Below are positions 52,901 through 64,000 of a DNA stretch of 64,000 nucleotides, piece by piece; the first letter of the stretch is position 1, and the number at the start of each line of letters is the position of its first letter. The stretch lies in assembly GCA_905220665.1 (NCBI GenBank), contig CAJNAR010000161.1:62001-126000 (forward strand), read 5' to 3'. The translations under genes were made by a program, and so were the position numbers. The notes below the pieces were generated by a model. That model was not told where the DNA came from. It did no database searches and worked only from the letters and a program-made list of their open reading frames with translations. This stretch comes from Albugo candida. Its lineage: Eukaryota; Oomycota; Peronosporomycetes; Albuginales; Albuginaceae.

Positions 52901-55620
52901 CTCCATCAAAGATAGGTGGATCGAGTGGTGTGTTTAAATCACCAATTACGATAGGTGTTGCGTTCGATTCGAAAGTGTTGGAGAGCAATGACTCATAAAA
53001 CCCACTCGTTCCTCGGCCTTGACAGGTGCATATACAATGTGAATATACATCGGTGCATCGTGAATGAGAAGACGAAAAACCAAAAAGCGAGTTTAAATAA
53101 TTCGTTCGGTGAGTTGTTTAGAAGTTTCATAACCAGGAAAGTCTGAACGAAGGATATTCCTGCCGCCACCATTGCGATTTTGATTCGGATAGAGAAGAGC
53201 ACTGTTGTGATCATTTACAAGCATTGTGTGCTGCATTTTCCAAATGCAATAAAACTGAAATGAGTCCAGCTGGATGTGATCGTGAAACTTGTTTCTTGAA
53301 CATAAAAGACTGGAGTTCTTTGATACAACGTGTTCGATGAAAAGATGACCATTTTTAGGAATTCTGTTGAAATTCACCGTGAGTGCTGAGATATTGTTCC
53401 GCGTTGGGAAAATCGAGGAGACCTTAGCATTCACACCGAAGTGGACCAGCAATTCAACTTTGTTTCACCATCTTGTTTTGAGATGTAAATGGTTGCATTT
53501 TATTCTGGGAACTAGCTAAGACTGATGGATAGCTCGGCGATATCAGCCCAGAAAAGGTCTCGCCTTTTAGCACGAAACGAGTGAGATCGACAATATATGC
53601 CCACTTTGGAGCTCAAAAACGATATGAGCGCATTGGTCGGAAGTAAACGACAATGATGACTTGGAATCCAGATCTCTAGTTTATCGATGAGACATTGGAT
53701 CCAGTCATCGTTGTATATAATGTTGGCGCACTACACAGAGAAACAGTTCCAATAATGCGAGAGCTTTGGTCGCTCGAGTTAAGCCCGTGAACAATACCCG
53801 GTACTGATTTTTACCAGGGCCTTACTTTCTCAAACTATAAAGCTCGCTTCGAAGGTATTTTTCACCCATTTGGCGACTCCATCGCGTCACAAACGTAACA
53901 TCTTCATCGAGGTTGTGTGCCGCAAAGCACGATTGATTAAAAGAAGATAAGAGACTTCATCCAGCACAGGATCGTTTGATTTCATGCATGAGATAAGTGA
54001 CCCAATCATGGTGATCGGATGATCTAATGTTGCCCAGGTGGTTTTGTCCGGGTGAGTACAAAACTGTAGTAGCCTGCGCACATGAGGGATGCTGGCATGG
54101 GCTTGGAACAGCTTCACTGGTATGAGTTGGTGGAGTGCTTTTTTGGAGTCCCTTTTGAGGAGCTCCCCTTTTTCGCAAATTCCAGTTGGTCGCTCCACTT
54201 TTTCCACCGTAGTATGCCGCTTTTGATAAAGTTTGTCACCTCATTTGAAGTGGCCACCTGTTTTGGACTCCGCGCCTTTACTGGAATAAATCTACACCTC
54301 CAAAGTTACGAGCACAGCGAAGTAATCACTAGTCGACAATTTAAGAAGCACATGACGTAGAGACCATTTCTTGGAACATTTCGAGCCGATTACATTTTCC
54401 TCGTGTCCATGCCAACTGCATTTATACACCCTCATCGCGCTGCACTCTAGGTAGTGAGGCTTGTTTATCTCCCATATGGAAGAGGGGAAGGGTTGACTGT
54501 AGCAAGTGAGGCTCTCCTAGTGGTGTGATATCGAATGTAGAGTTGAGCTCCAACGAAATTTGGTCGAAGTAATTTCGCTCAAGCAATAAGGATCACGTTG
54601 ACCGAAACGATGTCCTTCCGTTGAAATGATAGCATTTTATCACCTTACTGCGTAGAGCCGTTTGTCATAAACGGTTGTTTAATTACTTAATCAACTCGAA
54701 ACAAGCTGAGGTCATGTCGAAGAACCAAAATAGACTCTCCAAGTAGACATCACTACTTATTTAGTTGCAACCGTCTAACGAAATGTGTCATACACCACCT
54801 GCAACACTAGTTTGTGAGGCGAGCGGAGGTTGTTCCGTTCTTTCTCGTCGACTACCCCAGAGAGATCGAGGAAGTATTTTGTTTCAAGAGTATCCAACTT
54901 CCGAAAAAAATGCTTGTCCGCAAGGACAGTCACTGGATGGCATTCCAGCTGTTGAAGGGCTTCTGTCGTGGTGAGCTTTACCCTGATGCTCCCATCGTAG
55001 GCATTTTGGACACCTGAGCTTTTCATCTACTCTCCAGTAAGCTTTCAGAAATCGGATTGCCAAGGTCTCTCATTAGGGAAGTCAGCATTTTCCCATTTGG
55101 AGTACGTGTCAAGGACTGGCCCGTCTTCACTTCCATTAGGAAGGTGGCTCTCCGGGTTTGAAAAGGTCTTGCTGCTTCCAATTTGGCAGCTAAGAACGAC
55201 CACTCTGGATGCTCTCCATTGGCATTCCATTTCATTATAGCCTTGATATGGGAGTCTTTCGGCCTTGAAAGCTCCACGCAAAATTGCGCTCGATTTCTAC
55301 CAGTGTCCTTACGCTAGGACTCTTCCTGTGACTAAGTAAGCTCAGCAAAGAGGGACGTGTCTTGTCGTCCGCACTTGCCTTTTCTCTGGGTCTCCCTGTG
55401 GCAGGCAGTGATGGTACCACATGTACCCCCGATATTACGCTGTACCGTCACACTGGGGGTGGAGGCACATTCACAGTTATCACAGAGGGGTGATCTCTCA
55501 TCAACAATCATACAATAACTAAAAACCAGGTGACTCACGAGGGTTGCCACGTCACTACAAGTGAACGGTAACAGTCTGGGTTGTGCTGATATGTCGATTT
55601 GAGTCATTGTTTTGAAGAGG
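49950..55620 (-). mobile_element. Degenerate LINE (non-LTR) retrotransposon with ORF1 and ORF2
   Basis: On the minus strand, in order: ORF1 pieces at 55607-54775 (CDNCECASTPSV, PEWSFLAAKLEAARPFQ, HPVTVLADKHFFRKLDTLE); an endonuclease of the APE type at about 53460-52700 with the motif VIGDLN (GDLN at about 52943-52932) and GPLPRKNRLDYICMSEELF; a linker rich in KIKKQLQNIEKK; reverse transcriptase with SSSLGMDGLLAAFYQ, RHSAITSLY and the catalytic box FYADDSKLLS (YADD at 51287-51276); the thumb region 51007-50597; and a C-terminal zinc-binding RT tail with CGAVESE and HLFLKCDHTAQLWRELL at about 50490-50160. Stops and frameshifts interrupt both ORFs, so it is dead. About 5.6 kb long. Its 5' end abuts repeat family A copy 3 at about 55.69 kb. 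Confidence 0.88.
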
Positions 55621-55689
55621 AAAAAGTTGTTTTTCGAGTTGTTTGTACTAAATTGGCGGGTTACGTAGTAGAGGGTAAATTGAGAGGTC

Positions 55690-58140
55690 TCTCACGTTTA
55701 CTTCAGCTATTGGATCACTCACTCAGTTATCCCTTCCGACTCCAAGCTTGAATCGATTTAGGCTCTTCTTTAAGTATTGCGTTTCTCAAGATATTTGTAT
55801 GTACGAGTTAGGGAGGAAAAGCTACAATATAGCCTTATTCTAATTTGTATATCCAGTTCTATTCTTGCTGGCAGTATCTTCAAAAAGAAGCATTGTGTAT
55901 AGAAGCTTTCCAAGTGTCCGGATAGTACCATTCGGCCAAATTAACCAGAGCTAATTTTCACTGCACCGCTTGTTTCTGGTGGTTTGATGTCTTGATCGTG
56001 TATGATTCTATGCTTCAGGCGACTATGGTGCAATATGGGGAGCAATACCGTATCGGCCATGCCTTTCTGTGAAGACATTTTTTTGTGTCACAACATGTTT
56101 AGCCTCTCAGTTTTATCTTGATAGAGACTGGATCACTCTCTCACAACTCGGCTGATAGTTTGTGTCGGTAAGTAATGTCACCTATTTGCCTTTGGCTGTT
56201 ACCAAAGTTCTCTCATTCAGCAATCTCAATTAGGATGAATACCAGACCAAAGTTGATTCCTTGAAAGATTCTTCATTGCCGACGAGATACACGACAAGAT
56301 GGTCTTGGATGATGTTGATGATGTGTAAAATGACGCAAAATAAAGAAAGGACCACGGCGACGACATGCAAGATCGATAACCGTCTGGATTCTTCGGCAAC
56401 AGATGAGCCTGAGACGTTGGAGTAAACAAGGCCTGTGCTTGAGTAGATCGCAAGGTAAGTATGCGCAAGAATTATTTGAAGACAAAATAAACAGGAAGCG
56501 AATGTGAGAATGGGCTGATTCCTTTACGATCAATAACAACAGGCCTCGAATGGGTTCCCCCAAATGGTTGACGAAAAGGCGTCGTTAAGCAGCGTGCTCC
56601 GGACCATATACCAAACTGATTGGCTCAAGCAACTGTGCTTACACATCCTTGTGTCCTTTGAGTCTATACTTTCCACATTTTTTACGTCTTTATTTATAAA
56701 TTCGACATAGCAAAAAGCTTTCCTGCTGAAATCCAGAATTCACCTGTACACACTTATTCTAACATTGCACTAATGTAATGGCGTAAGAATCACCGAAGAA
56801 AACTGAACTATCGTCGTATAAGCGGCTTAACAATTACATAGCGAGAAGCGTGTCATTCACAAAATCGCGTGCAACGGTTTTGGCATTTTCAAGTCCTCTT
56901 TGAAAGTCTTGATTTCGATAAAGCGGCATTGACTGTCCTTGTTGTGACCTTCTCCGAGCAATGATTGTTGTAGTAGCTTTTGGTTGATCGAGTATTCCTT
57001 CCTTTGTCTCGTGGCGCACATGACGATGAACGATCGCATTTTTGTAGCTCAAATTGTTTCGACTACGGAGAGGAGATAACGTTTATCTTGTACTTCTTCC
57101 TCCTCATCTCATTGACTGCGACATTTCTCATAATGCGATATAGAACAGACGCGTAATAGATACGGTAAACTTTTGTTTCTTGTTCATTCGTCATGTTTTG
57201 GGCACTGGGAGGCAAAAATGTCAAGCGGCTAGGAAAGTACCTCAGCTCAACTATTGGATTTTACTCACTAGCTGCACCTCTAAGTCCCCTCATTTTAGAA
57301 GAGGTGACACACAAACGACCATGCAATAATCTCAAATCTGCATGATTGATTAGATCAATATCGTGGTCGCGGTGCGGCTATAGGACGTCATCTATTCGAA
57401 AATGTCGATATAAAGCGTTTGTCCGAAAGAAACGTCTCTAGGAATTTTCAATGAGACAGATGAAGATTTGCGATATGAAGTAAGTGGTATGCCGCCTCAG
57501 GCACCTATTCTTCATTATGAGAGTTTCGCGGTGGCATCACGTCCGTATTATTGGACTGAGGTATCCATGAATATGTGACAGCACATGGTATGTTTAGGTA
57601 ATAAATAAAAGTTTTCGAAGCTTGAACAACTAGAAGCTTTATGTGCTAAGAAGTGAGGACAGTAACGATATACAAAGGTCGTGATATTATCGAGAATGAA
57701 TAAAATTTGGTTGAATGCTGTCTTAAATGTAGCACAAATGTAGACATATGACCATTTGCAACCACATCCTCACCTTTTTGTGATACTATGGAAGCATTCA
57801 GACACAAATGCGCGGCAAGCTAAAAGGCACGGCAACGAAAGACAGAAGTATCGAAAAGATCATTACCCGTGTTTGAATGCACCATCTCCCCGCTACAGTT
57901 CTTAAACATTCTACTGTTTCCCTCACACAAGTTTGACGTCTACAATGGAAATATGAAGGCCATATCAATTCAAAGAGGTGTAGTAAAAAATTGGTGTGAT
58001 TTTGCCCATGTGGTCTTGTGACAGAAACTGATAGATTTGAATTGATAGATACAGAGGTTTTGAGTCTAGTCAGAAGATTAAATGACAAATTGAATCTTGT
58101 TTTCTGGCCCAGTTGTAAGGATCTGGAATGAAATAAGTTT
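55690..58140. repeat. Repeat family A, copy 3
   Basis: 55709-56400 matches 38930-39660, 56860-57140 loosely matches 39940-40150, and 57220-57870 matches 40200-40790 and parts of copy 2. The POLD1-like portion expected to the left is missing: the LINE lies exactly there, so insertion of the LINE or a linked deletion removed it. All ORFs are short and interrupted. Confidence 0.75.
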
Positions 58141-59420
58141 TGTGATCTCAAGAGCTGTCCTCTGCGCCAAACATTTTCCGACCAGGATCGAATTCAATAC
58201 TAACAATGATGACACAGCATAATATGGACTTAATGTGGCATAGGCATTACTATCTTCATCATGTCCCTAGTGCAATCAAAACATACCTTACTTGCGTCCG
58301 TGTGGTTTCTGAATTACGAAGTATGTTATGCGATTCACTTGAATTAGTATGTGTTTGGATTAAGATCTTGTAATTGTGCTACGAAAAAGACAGACAATTT
58401 GCTTTCGTATAGATGCGCAACAAAACCTCTATTATTCTCACCAACATAACTTTGTGCATAGTATTGCACTGACTAAACTTCCAGAGATCGCAGGATAGTA
58501 AACATCCTATGGGGTCCGCTCTACTAAATTCACTATGCTTCTAGGCTCAGATTTAATTTGAACAAGTATCTACAGGATTTCAAAATCTGAGCGTACAAGA
58601 TATCTCATCTATGAGATGTGCAGCAAGCCAAATGAGCCATTCTATGAATCCCTTTCTTATATTCCTTACAGAAGACGTTAAAAATGTTGAGCTAGAAGAT
58701 CACTTCCACTTCACTCCCCTTCCATATCTCATTTCTTTGAAAATTGCACTGGGCTTCGGTACTGATCAGAAAGAATCGATTGTTGTCAACCTATTATGCA
58801 CTGATTCGCTGTAAGGACGTGTCACCATTCGGCTATCAGATATGATCATCATTCGATTTCTATTCACAAAGACTTGCACAAAGCACAAAAAAGTGATCGG
58901 CTTCTTGTCGCGGAGAAGATAAGAAGAGGAATTTGATTTTAAGTATATTCAATGTTTCGCATTTTTGCCATGACGGTCGAACACCATGATTGAACCATCT
59001 GGACTCTTGGACCCAGGTTTTGAGAATGCTTTCATATTATGAAGTCGCGCAATCATAAAACTCCAATTTTTCCGACGTTGACGACAATTCACTTCCTCTC
59101 AATGAAAAAAGTTCTGCATTCTAGATACCTATACTTCGCTCACACATCCTTACCGCACAGAGCCTTCCGCATATTTTTGAGCTCAACCAAATCATTATAC
59201 ATTAAATTTTTAATAACATCAAACACCGTCATCAGAGATCATAATACCAAGGTCTCACGAAATTTTGGCTCGTTCTTCGCTGTAACCGGCAGAACCGCAG
59301 AGCAAGAAGTTAACATGAGGCGTCCTATAATTCTTGCGGAGTACGCGATCAGTCATATTCTGCACGTGTTTGAGTGAGAATCACGCTACTAATATTGATA
59401 GGATGGTGATTAAGTAATAA
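58141..59420. other. Region without recognisable genes
   Basis: About 1.3 kb. ORFs at 58611-58814 and 59039-59377 have no recognisable domains. It ends at the sharp composition change into mitochondrial-type sequence near 59.42 kb. Confidence 0.45.
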
Positions 59421-59424
59421 AATT

Positions 59425-59886
59425 TGATATTACATTTATTTTTTTTGTATAAATTGCATATCCGAAAATAAAAACCATAGATCTAATATCTTTATTATAT
59501 TTTATATTTCTTTTTAATAAATATAAAATTTTTTTTTTATCTGAATTAAATTTTTTTATTTTAATTTTTTTTATAAAAATTCTAATTTTATTATATTTAT
59601 AATATAAATTTAAATTATTTAAAATTTTATTTAAAGTTAATTTTAATTTTTTTCTATTATAAGTTTTACAAAAATAAACATAAATATTTATATTATTTGA
59701 TATTTTAATAATTTTTATTTGGATTAGTTTAAATTCTTTAAAATTAAAAATATTTTTAAAATATTGTTTAATTTCTAAATCAAAATGTAATAAATTTGAA
59801 TAATTATTTTTTTCAGTAATCCATTTTGAATCCCAATTTTTTTTTTTATATAATCTTAAACTGATTGGTATAACTTTTTGACTCAT
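59425..59886 (-). pseudogene. rps3: Nuclear insert of mitochondrial rps3, 3'-truncated
   Basis: Extremely AT-rich sequence (over 80 percent A+T) in a nuclear context. The minus-strand frame starts MSQKVIPISLRLYKKKNWDS, matching the conserved start of mitochondrial S3 (GQKVNPISFRL...WDSKW), and ends after about 150 codons near YAIYTK where the AT-rich sequence stops; mitochondrial rps3 is usually considerably longer, so the 3' part is missing. Its ATG overlaps the TGA of rps19 by four bases (ATGA), as in a mitochondrial operon. It would not function in the nucleus. Confidence 0.85.
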
Positions 59887-60085
59887 AATTTATTTTTTTT
59901 TTTTTTGAAAATATGTTTTTTTTTAGTATAAATAAATTCACCAAATTTATAACCGATCATTTTTTTTTGGATTTTTAAAAAAATAAATTTTGTACCATTA
60001 TAAATAGAAAAAGAAAGATTTATATATTCTGGTAATATTATTAAATTTTTATTATAAATTTTAGTATATTTTTGATTTGTTTGCG
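59883..60085 (-). pseudogene. rps19: Nuclear insert of mitochondrial rps19, 5'-truncated
   Basis: Continuous with the rps3 insert and in the usual order rps19-rps3. The minus-strand frame reads IILPEYINLSFSIYNGTKF and KMIGYKFGEFIYTKK, the S19 signature (ILPEFVGLTF..YNGKKF, MVGHKLGEF). Only the C-terminal two thirds are present; mitochondrial-type sequence ends near 60085, where normal nuclear composition returns. Confidence 0.88.
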
Positions 60086-60109
60086 CTTCAACAAATTCGT
60101 CGTTCTCCA

Positions 60110-61479
<1,370 letters not shown>

Positions 61480-61551
61480 GCGAAAGTAACTTAATGGTAG
61501 AGTATAATCTTGCCAAGATTAATGTTGAGGGTTCAAATCCCTTCTTTCGCT
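61480..61551 (+). tRNA. trnG: Mitochondrial-type tRNA-Gly (anticodon GCC), in a nuclear insert
   Basis: 72 nt fold into a full cloverleaf: acceptor GCGAAAG (61480-61486) with CTTTCGC (61544-61550); anticodon stem TAATC/GATTA around loop TTGCCAA, giving anticodon GCC; T arm GAGGG-TTCAAAT-CCCTT with one G-T pair; D loop with TGGTAG. The AT-rich stems indicate mitochondrial origin. Whether it is transcribed in the nucleus is unknown; the TTCAAAT box would be usable by RNA polymerase III. Confidence 0.93.
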
Positions 61552-61559
61552 TTTTACGG

Positions 61560-62330
61560 ACCCAAGGTGCCAGATGGAGGGAAATGTCCATACGCAAAGC
61601 ATTGCGTCGAGTGACGACTATATCTACATCGTCCTACATGTCACTGCCTCTCTTATCCTTTGATATGGTTTGCAAGACATACCAGCAACAGATGAGTCGT
61701 ACGAATCTATTTGAGTGTTGAAATTGAGCAGCATGAGCATCTCAACCAGCACAAAGGACAAGCTCGGTCTATTTTGCTCGAATTCTTGTGTTCAGATGAT
61801 ACCGTCACTGCCAGTAATACCTCTCATCGAGGTAGACGTGAAGATGGCGCAAAAATCATCCAGTGATTCGTGGTAGCTTAAGCACTGAGAGACAGCGCTC
61901 CATAGTCGGATGGGTCAACTTTTTACTTACAGGTGGAGGCAAATGGAATTTCTAGAGAAATACTCTACATCTGACGAGATTTATCACGGGGATAAGGTCA
62001 GATAAACCGTTGACATTCTGCTATAATCCTTTATTCAATGAGCTTAGCACTGAATCATCGTGGAAGTCTAATAGCTGAATTTAATGATATATTCTAGATA
62101 ATATTCAGCTTCAACAATACCAAAACTGCTTGCAACAATAGTCAGTATCGCAACGGTCGAATAAGTATTCGTTCGGCAATACGGACGTCGAGGGAATGAT
62201 CTGCTGGAGCTTCGATTTGATTGCACGCTAAGAATCAACAGAAGAGTGGGCAAATAGACACATCGTCTCATGATAAATGTTAGCTGAGAAGCGAACCATT
62301 CCCGTATTGAACGAACGCGGCGCCGTTTGG
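61560..62330. other. Spacer right of the mitochondrial insert
   Basis: Ordinary composition resumes immediately after the tRNA. Nothing recognisable apart from a short minus-strand ORF with a signal-peptide-like start, listed separately. Confidence 0.4.
62068..62271 (-). CDS. Candidate small secreted or membrane protein
   Basis: 67 codons from ATG 62271. The N terminus MRRCVYLPTLLLILSVQS fits a signal peptide, followed by a basic stretch RSFPRRPYCRTN and a second hydrophobic segment STVAILTIVASSFGI. No homology recognised. It is divergent from the family B copy 2 gene, about 600 bp away. Confidence 0.3.
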   Translation of the reverse strand: MRRCVYLPTLLLILSVQSNRSSSRSFPRRPYCRTNTYSTVAILTIVASSFGIVEAEYYLEYIIKFSY

Positions 62331-62332
62331 AG

Positions 62333-63985
62333 TTCAAGCAACTTTTGTCGTTTACATGTATTAAGATTTAGAAGGCTTGGTATGTCCCGCTTTGATAAAA
62401 GGCGCTCTTCTCTGTTGAAAATATAACCAATCATCAGACACAAAAGCGAAATCTACTTAAGCTTTTGGATTTAGAACATTCGAGAAGCAATATAGTGTCA
62501 CAATAACCATCTATCTATCTTAGTCAGTGCGTCAATGGTGGTCTTGGTTACGGCGATTTTGATATGCAGTTGTCGACAACTAAAATAGTCGGCAACGATG
62601 CTATGCGCTAATCCATACGCTATCATGCATCTTGCTAAAAATATGATGGATACGGAACGATCGCGACCGAGTTTCCGCGATTCAATGTAAAAAAAACCGG
62701 AGCCCTGAGAGTACTTGCTCATTTGATTGCTAGATAAGTTTCCCGATTTTGATAAGTCAGCTGCCAGAAAGCTGATATCCTACTATTCTGGATGAGACAT
62801 TAGAAGCTCGATTTAAAGCTCACAGTTTGGAAAGCAACGTTGTAGTCACTTGCAAACTTACCGAACCATGAAGGCCGCTAATTTGCACTTATTCGTCCTT
62901 TATCTTGCACAGGTAACTCTTTCTTCATGTGGCGTGCATATCCTCCGTCCAGAACTTGTAAAATTGACTGAATTGGATGCTGCCATGTTTGTACTTGATG
63001 CTAAAAACGCAGGTGAGAATAAATGGGAACTTCAATCAACTGCAAGAGATGCTAAATGGATGTTCACTATCGAAGCTGAAAGATGCACATCGTATTTCAA
63101 CAAAAGAAAACAACCCTTTGAGATGCTGCTTTCCTGTTTATTCGCTATTTCAGATTTGGACGCATCTAATGAGCATCAGCAACTGCCAAAGTCAAGCTAA
63201 ACATCGTATCATTCAACAAAAACGAGCCCTGATGTTCGTTCTGGGTAAAAGTTAAGGCTCTCTGCTTCTCTCCTCGATCAAATAATTCGCTTAGTACGGC
63301 ATACGACAATGACCGTTGCCTTGTATTGGGACACACCATTTACGCTTTGTCTCGGTGTCTACCCGACACGTCGCGAAGACGGTTGGGAAACAATTCCATA
63401 TTTTTCTTCTCATTTATACCTTGATGAACTTGCAATCGGATACTTTTGTGCGATGATCACGGTGGGGTATGCTTCAACCTATATATATCGGAATGAAGGA
63501 AGAGATATTTTGTCCTTTGATTTTGGGCGCTTGAGAAGTGTGATTCCGACTAATATTTATTCGATAATCGTTAATAGCTCGGTAAAAACACACCAATTCT
63601 GATACATTCGACTGCGACTCAGTCCGTCAACTTGATCTGTCTGATACACGGTTCAAAGTCGACAATTTAGAAGAGGATTTGAAGCTCACAAGTAAAGAAT
63701 ACGTTCAGGAGGTACTCGACAGAAAAGATGATACAAGCCAAGAAAAGTACATTACGGCTTTGGAAGCAATGCCTTCTGTAAAATGGAGAATGGGCGCGCC
63801 GACTCTCAAGCGTCATCCTATGCTACTTTGTGATAATGGCACGGCCATCAACCTGGAAATTCTCTCTTCGCCAAAGAAAAAAGAGCCACAGGATTTCTGA
63901 TATTCTTTGTTAATAAAACACGAATATTTTTTTTCTTTGACCCCTTCTTCTACTGATGTAATACTCGTACGGATATGCTTTAAAA
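62333..63985 (+). repeat. Repeat family B, copy 2 (gene plus flanks)
   Basis: Duplicate of 41160-43010, recognised by shared upstream blocks, the shared start region (tcacttgcaaacttacc just before the ATG in both) and the shared 3' flank ending taatactcgtacggatatg. Divergence is substantial, so the duplication is not recent. Confidence 0.85.
62868..63900 (+). pseudogene. Paralogue of the secreted pepsin-like protein gene, with stops and a frameshift
   Basis: Begins at ATG 62868 with a signal peptide (MKAANLHLFVLYLAQVTLSS). The frame has TAA stops at 63198-63200 and 63246-63248, yet homology to copy 1 continues in the same frame across them (KLRLSASLLDQII versus KLVLSAPLINGIL), then through FDFGRLRSVIPTNIY (copy 1: FDFGLLISEVPRSVY). 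Near 63600 homology moves to another frame, which continues to the TGA at 63898-63900 (LKLTSKEYVQEV versus FLFTKEEYIVRI). The second catalytic motif is FDFG, as in copy 1, so loss of the DTG/DSG motif preceded the duplication. Confidence 0.6.
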
Positions 63986-64000
63986 ATCGACGCTACTCCG

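Overview
The window looks like nuclear DNA of an oomycete, most probably a white-rust (Albugo-like) species; the genus is an inference. Supporting observations are: very compact, mostly intronless genes; the few introns I can place are 50-62 bp GT-AG introns; eukaryotic nuclear genes (MLL-type SET methyltransferase, p300-type acetyltransferase, CCDC93, STIMATE, PTC7, MTO1); two proteins joining a seven-helix membrane region to a class III cyclase domain; and AT-rich fragments of a protist-type mitochondrial genome that carries rps19, rps3, rpl5 and nad7.

Layout. Positions 1-32.8 kb form a gene-dense core. In order they carry a sugar transporter (cut by the left edge), a 2265-residue chromatin methyltransferase, a 7TM-cyclase-like protein, glycerol-3-phosphate dehydrogenase, a secreted GH17 glucanase, a type II NADH dehydrogenase, a p300-type acetyltransferase, CCDC93, STIMATE, a TPR/U-box protein, a PTC7-type phosphatase, a CBS-domain protein, a second 7TM-cyclase-like gene with a frameshift, a FoP/CHTOP-like RNA-binding protein and MTO1. 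Intergenic spaces are often only 50-250 bp.

From about 32.8 kb to the right edge the character changes to a gene-poor, repeat-rich region. It contains decayed copies of a DNA polymerase delta catalytic-subunit gene inside a dispersed repeat (family A), a Copia-type LTR element, a LINE with ORF1 and ORF2, mosaic nuclear inserts of mitochondrial DNA including a complete-looking tRNA-Gly(GCC), and two paralogous broken genes for secreted pepsin-like proteins (family B, at 41.7 and 62.9 kb). One family B copy is broken by an inverted duplication of its own first 118 bp flanked by a 17-bp direct repeat.

Together the core genes cover chromatin regulation (H3K4-type methyltransferase and p300-type acetyltransferase, both with bromodomain and PHD fingers), mitochondrial function (NDH-2, PTC7, CBS protein, MTO1), endosomal and ER-membrane functions (CCDC93, STIMATE) and membrane signalling (the two 7TM-cyclase-like proteins). 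The repeat-rich half is typical of the fast-evolving compartment where pathogens keep secreted-protein genes; several short signal-peptide ORFs lie there, with low confidence.
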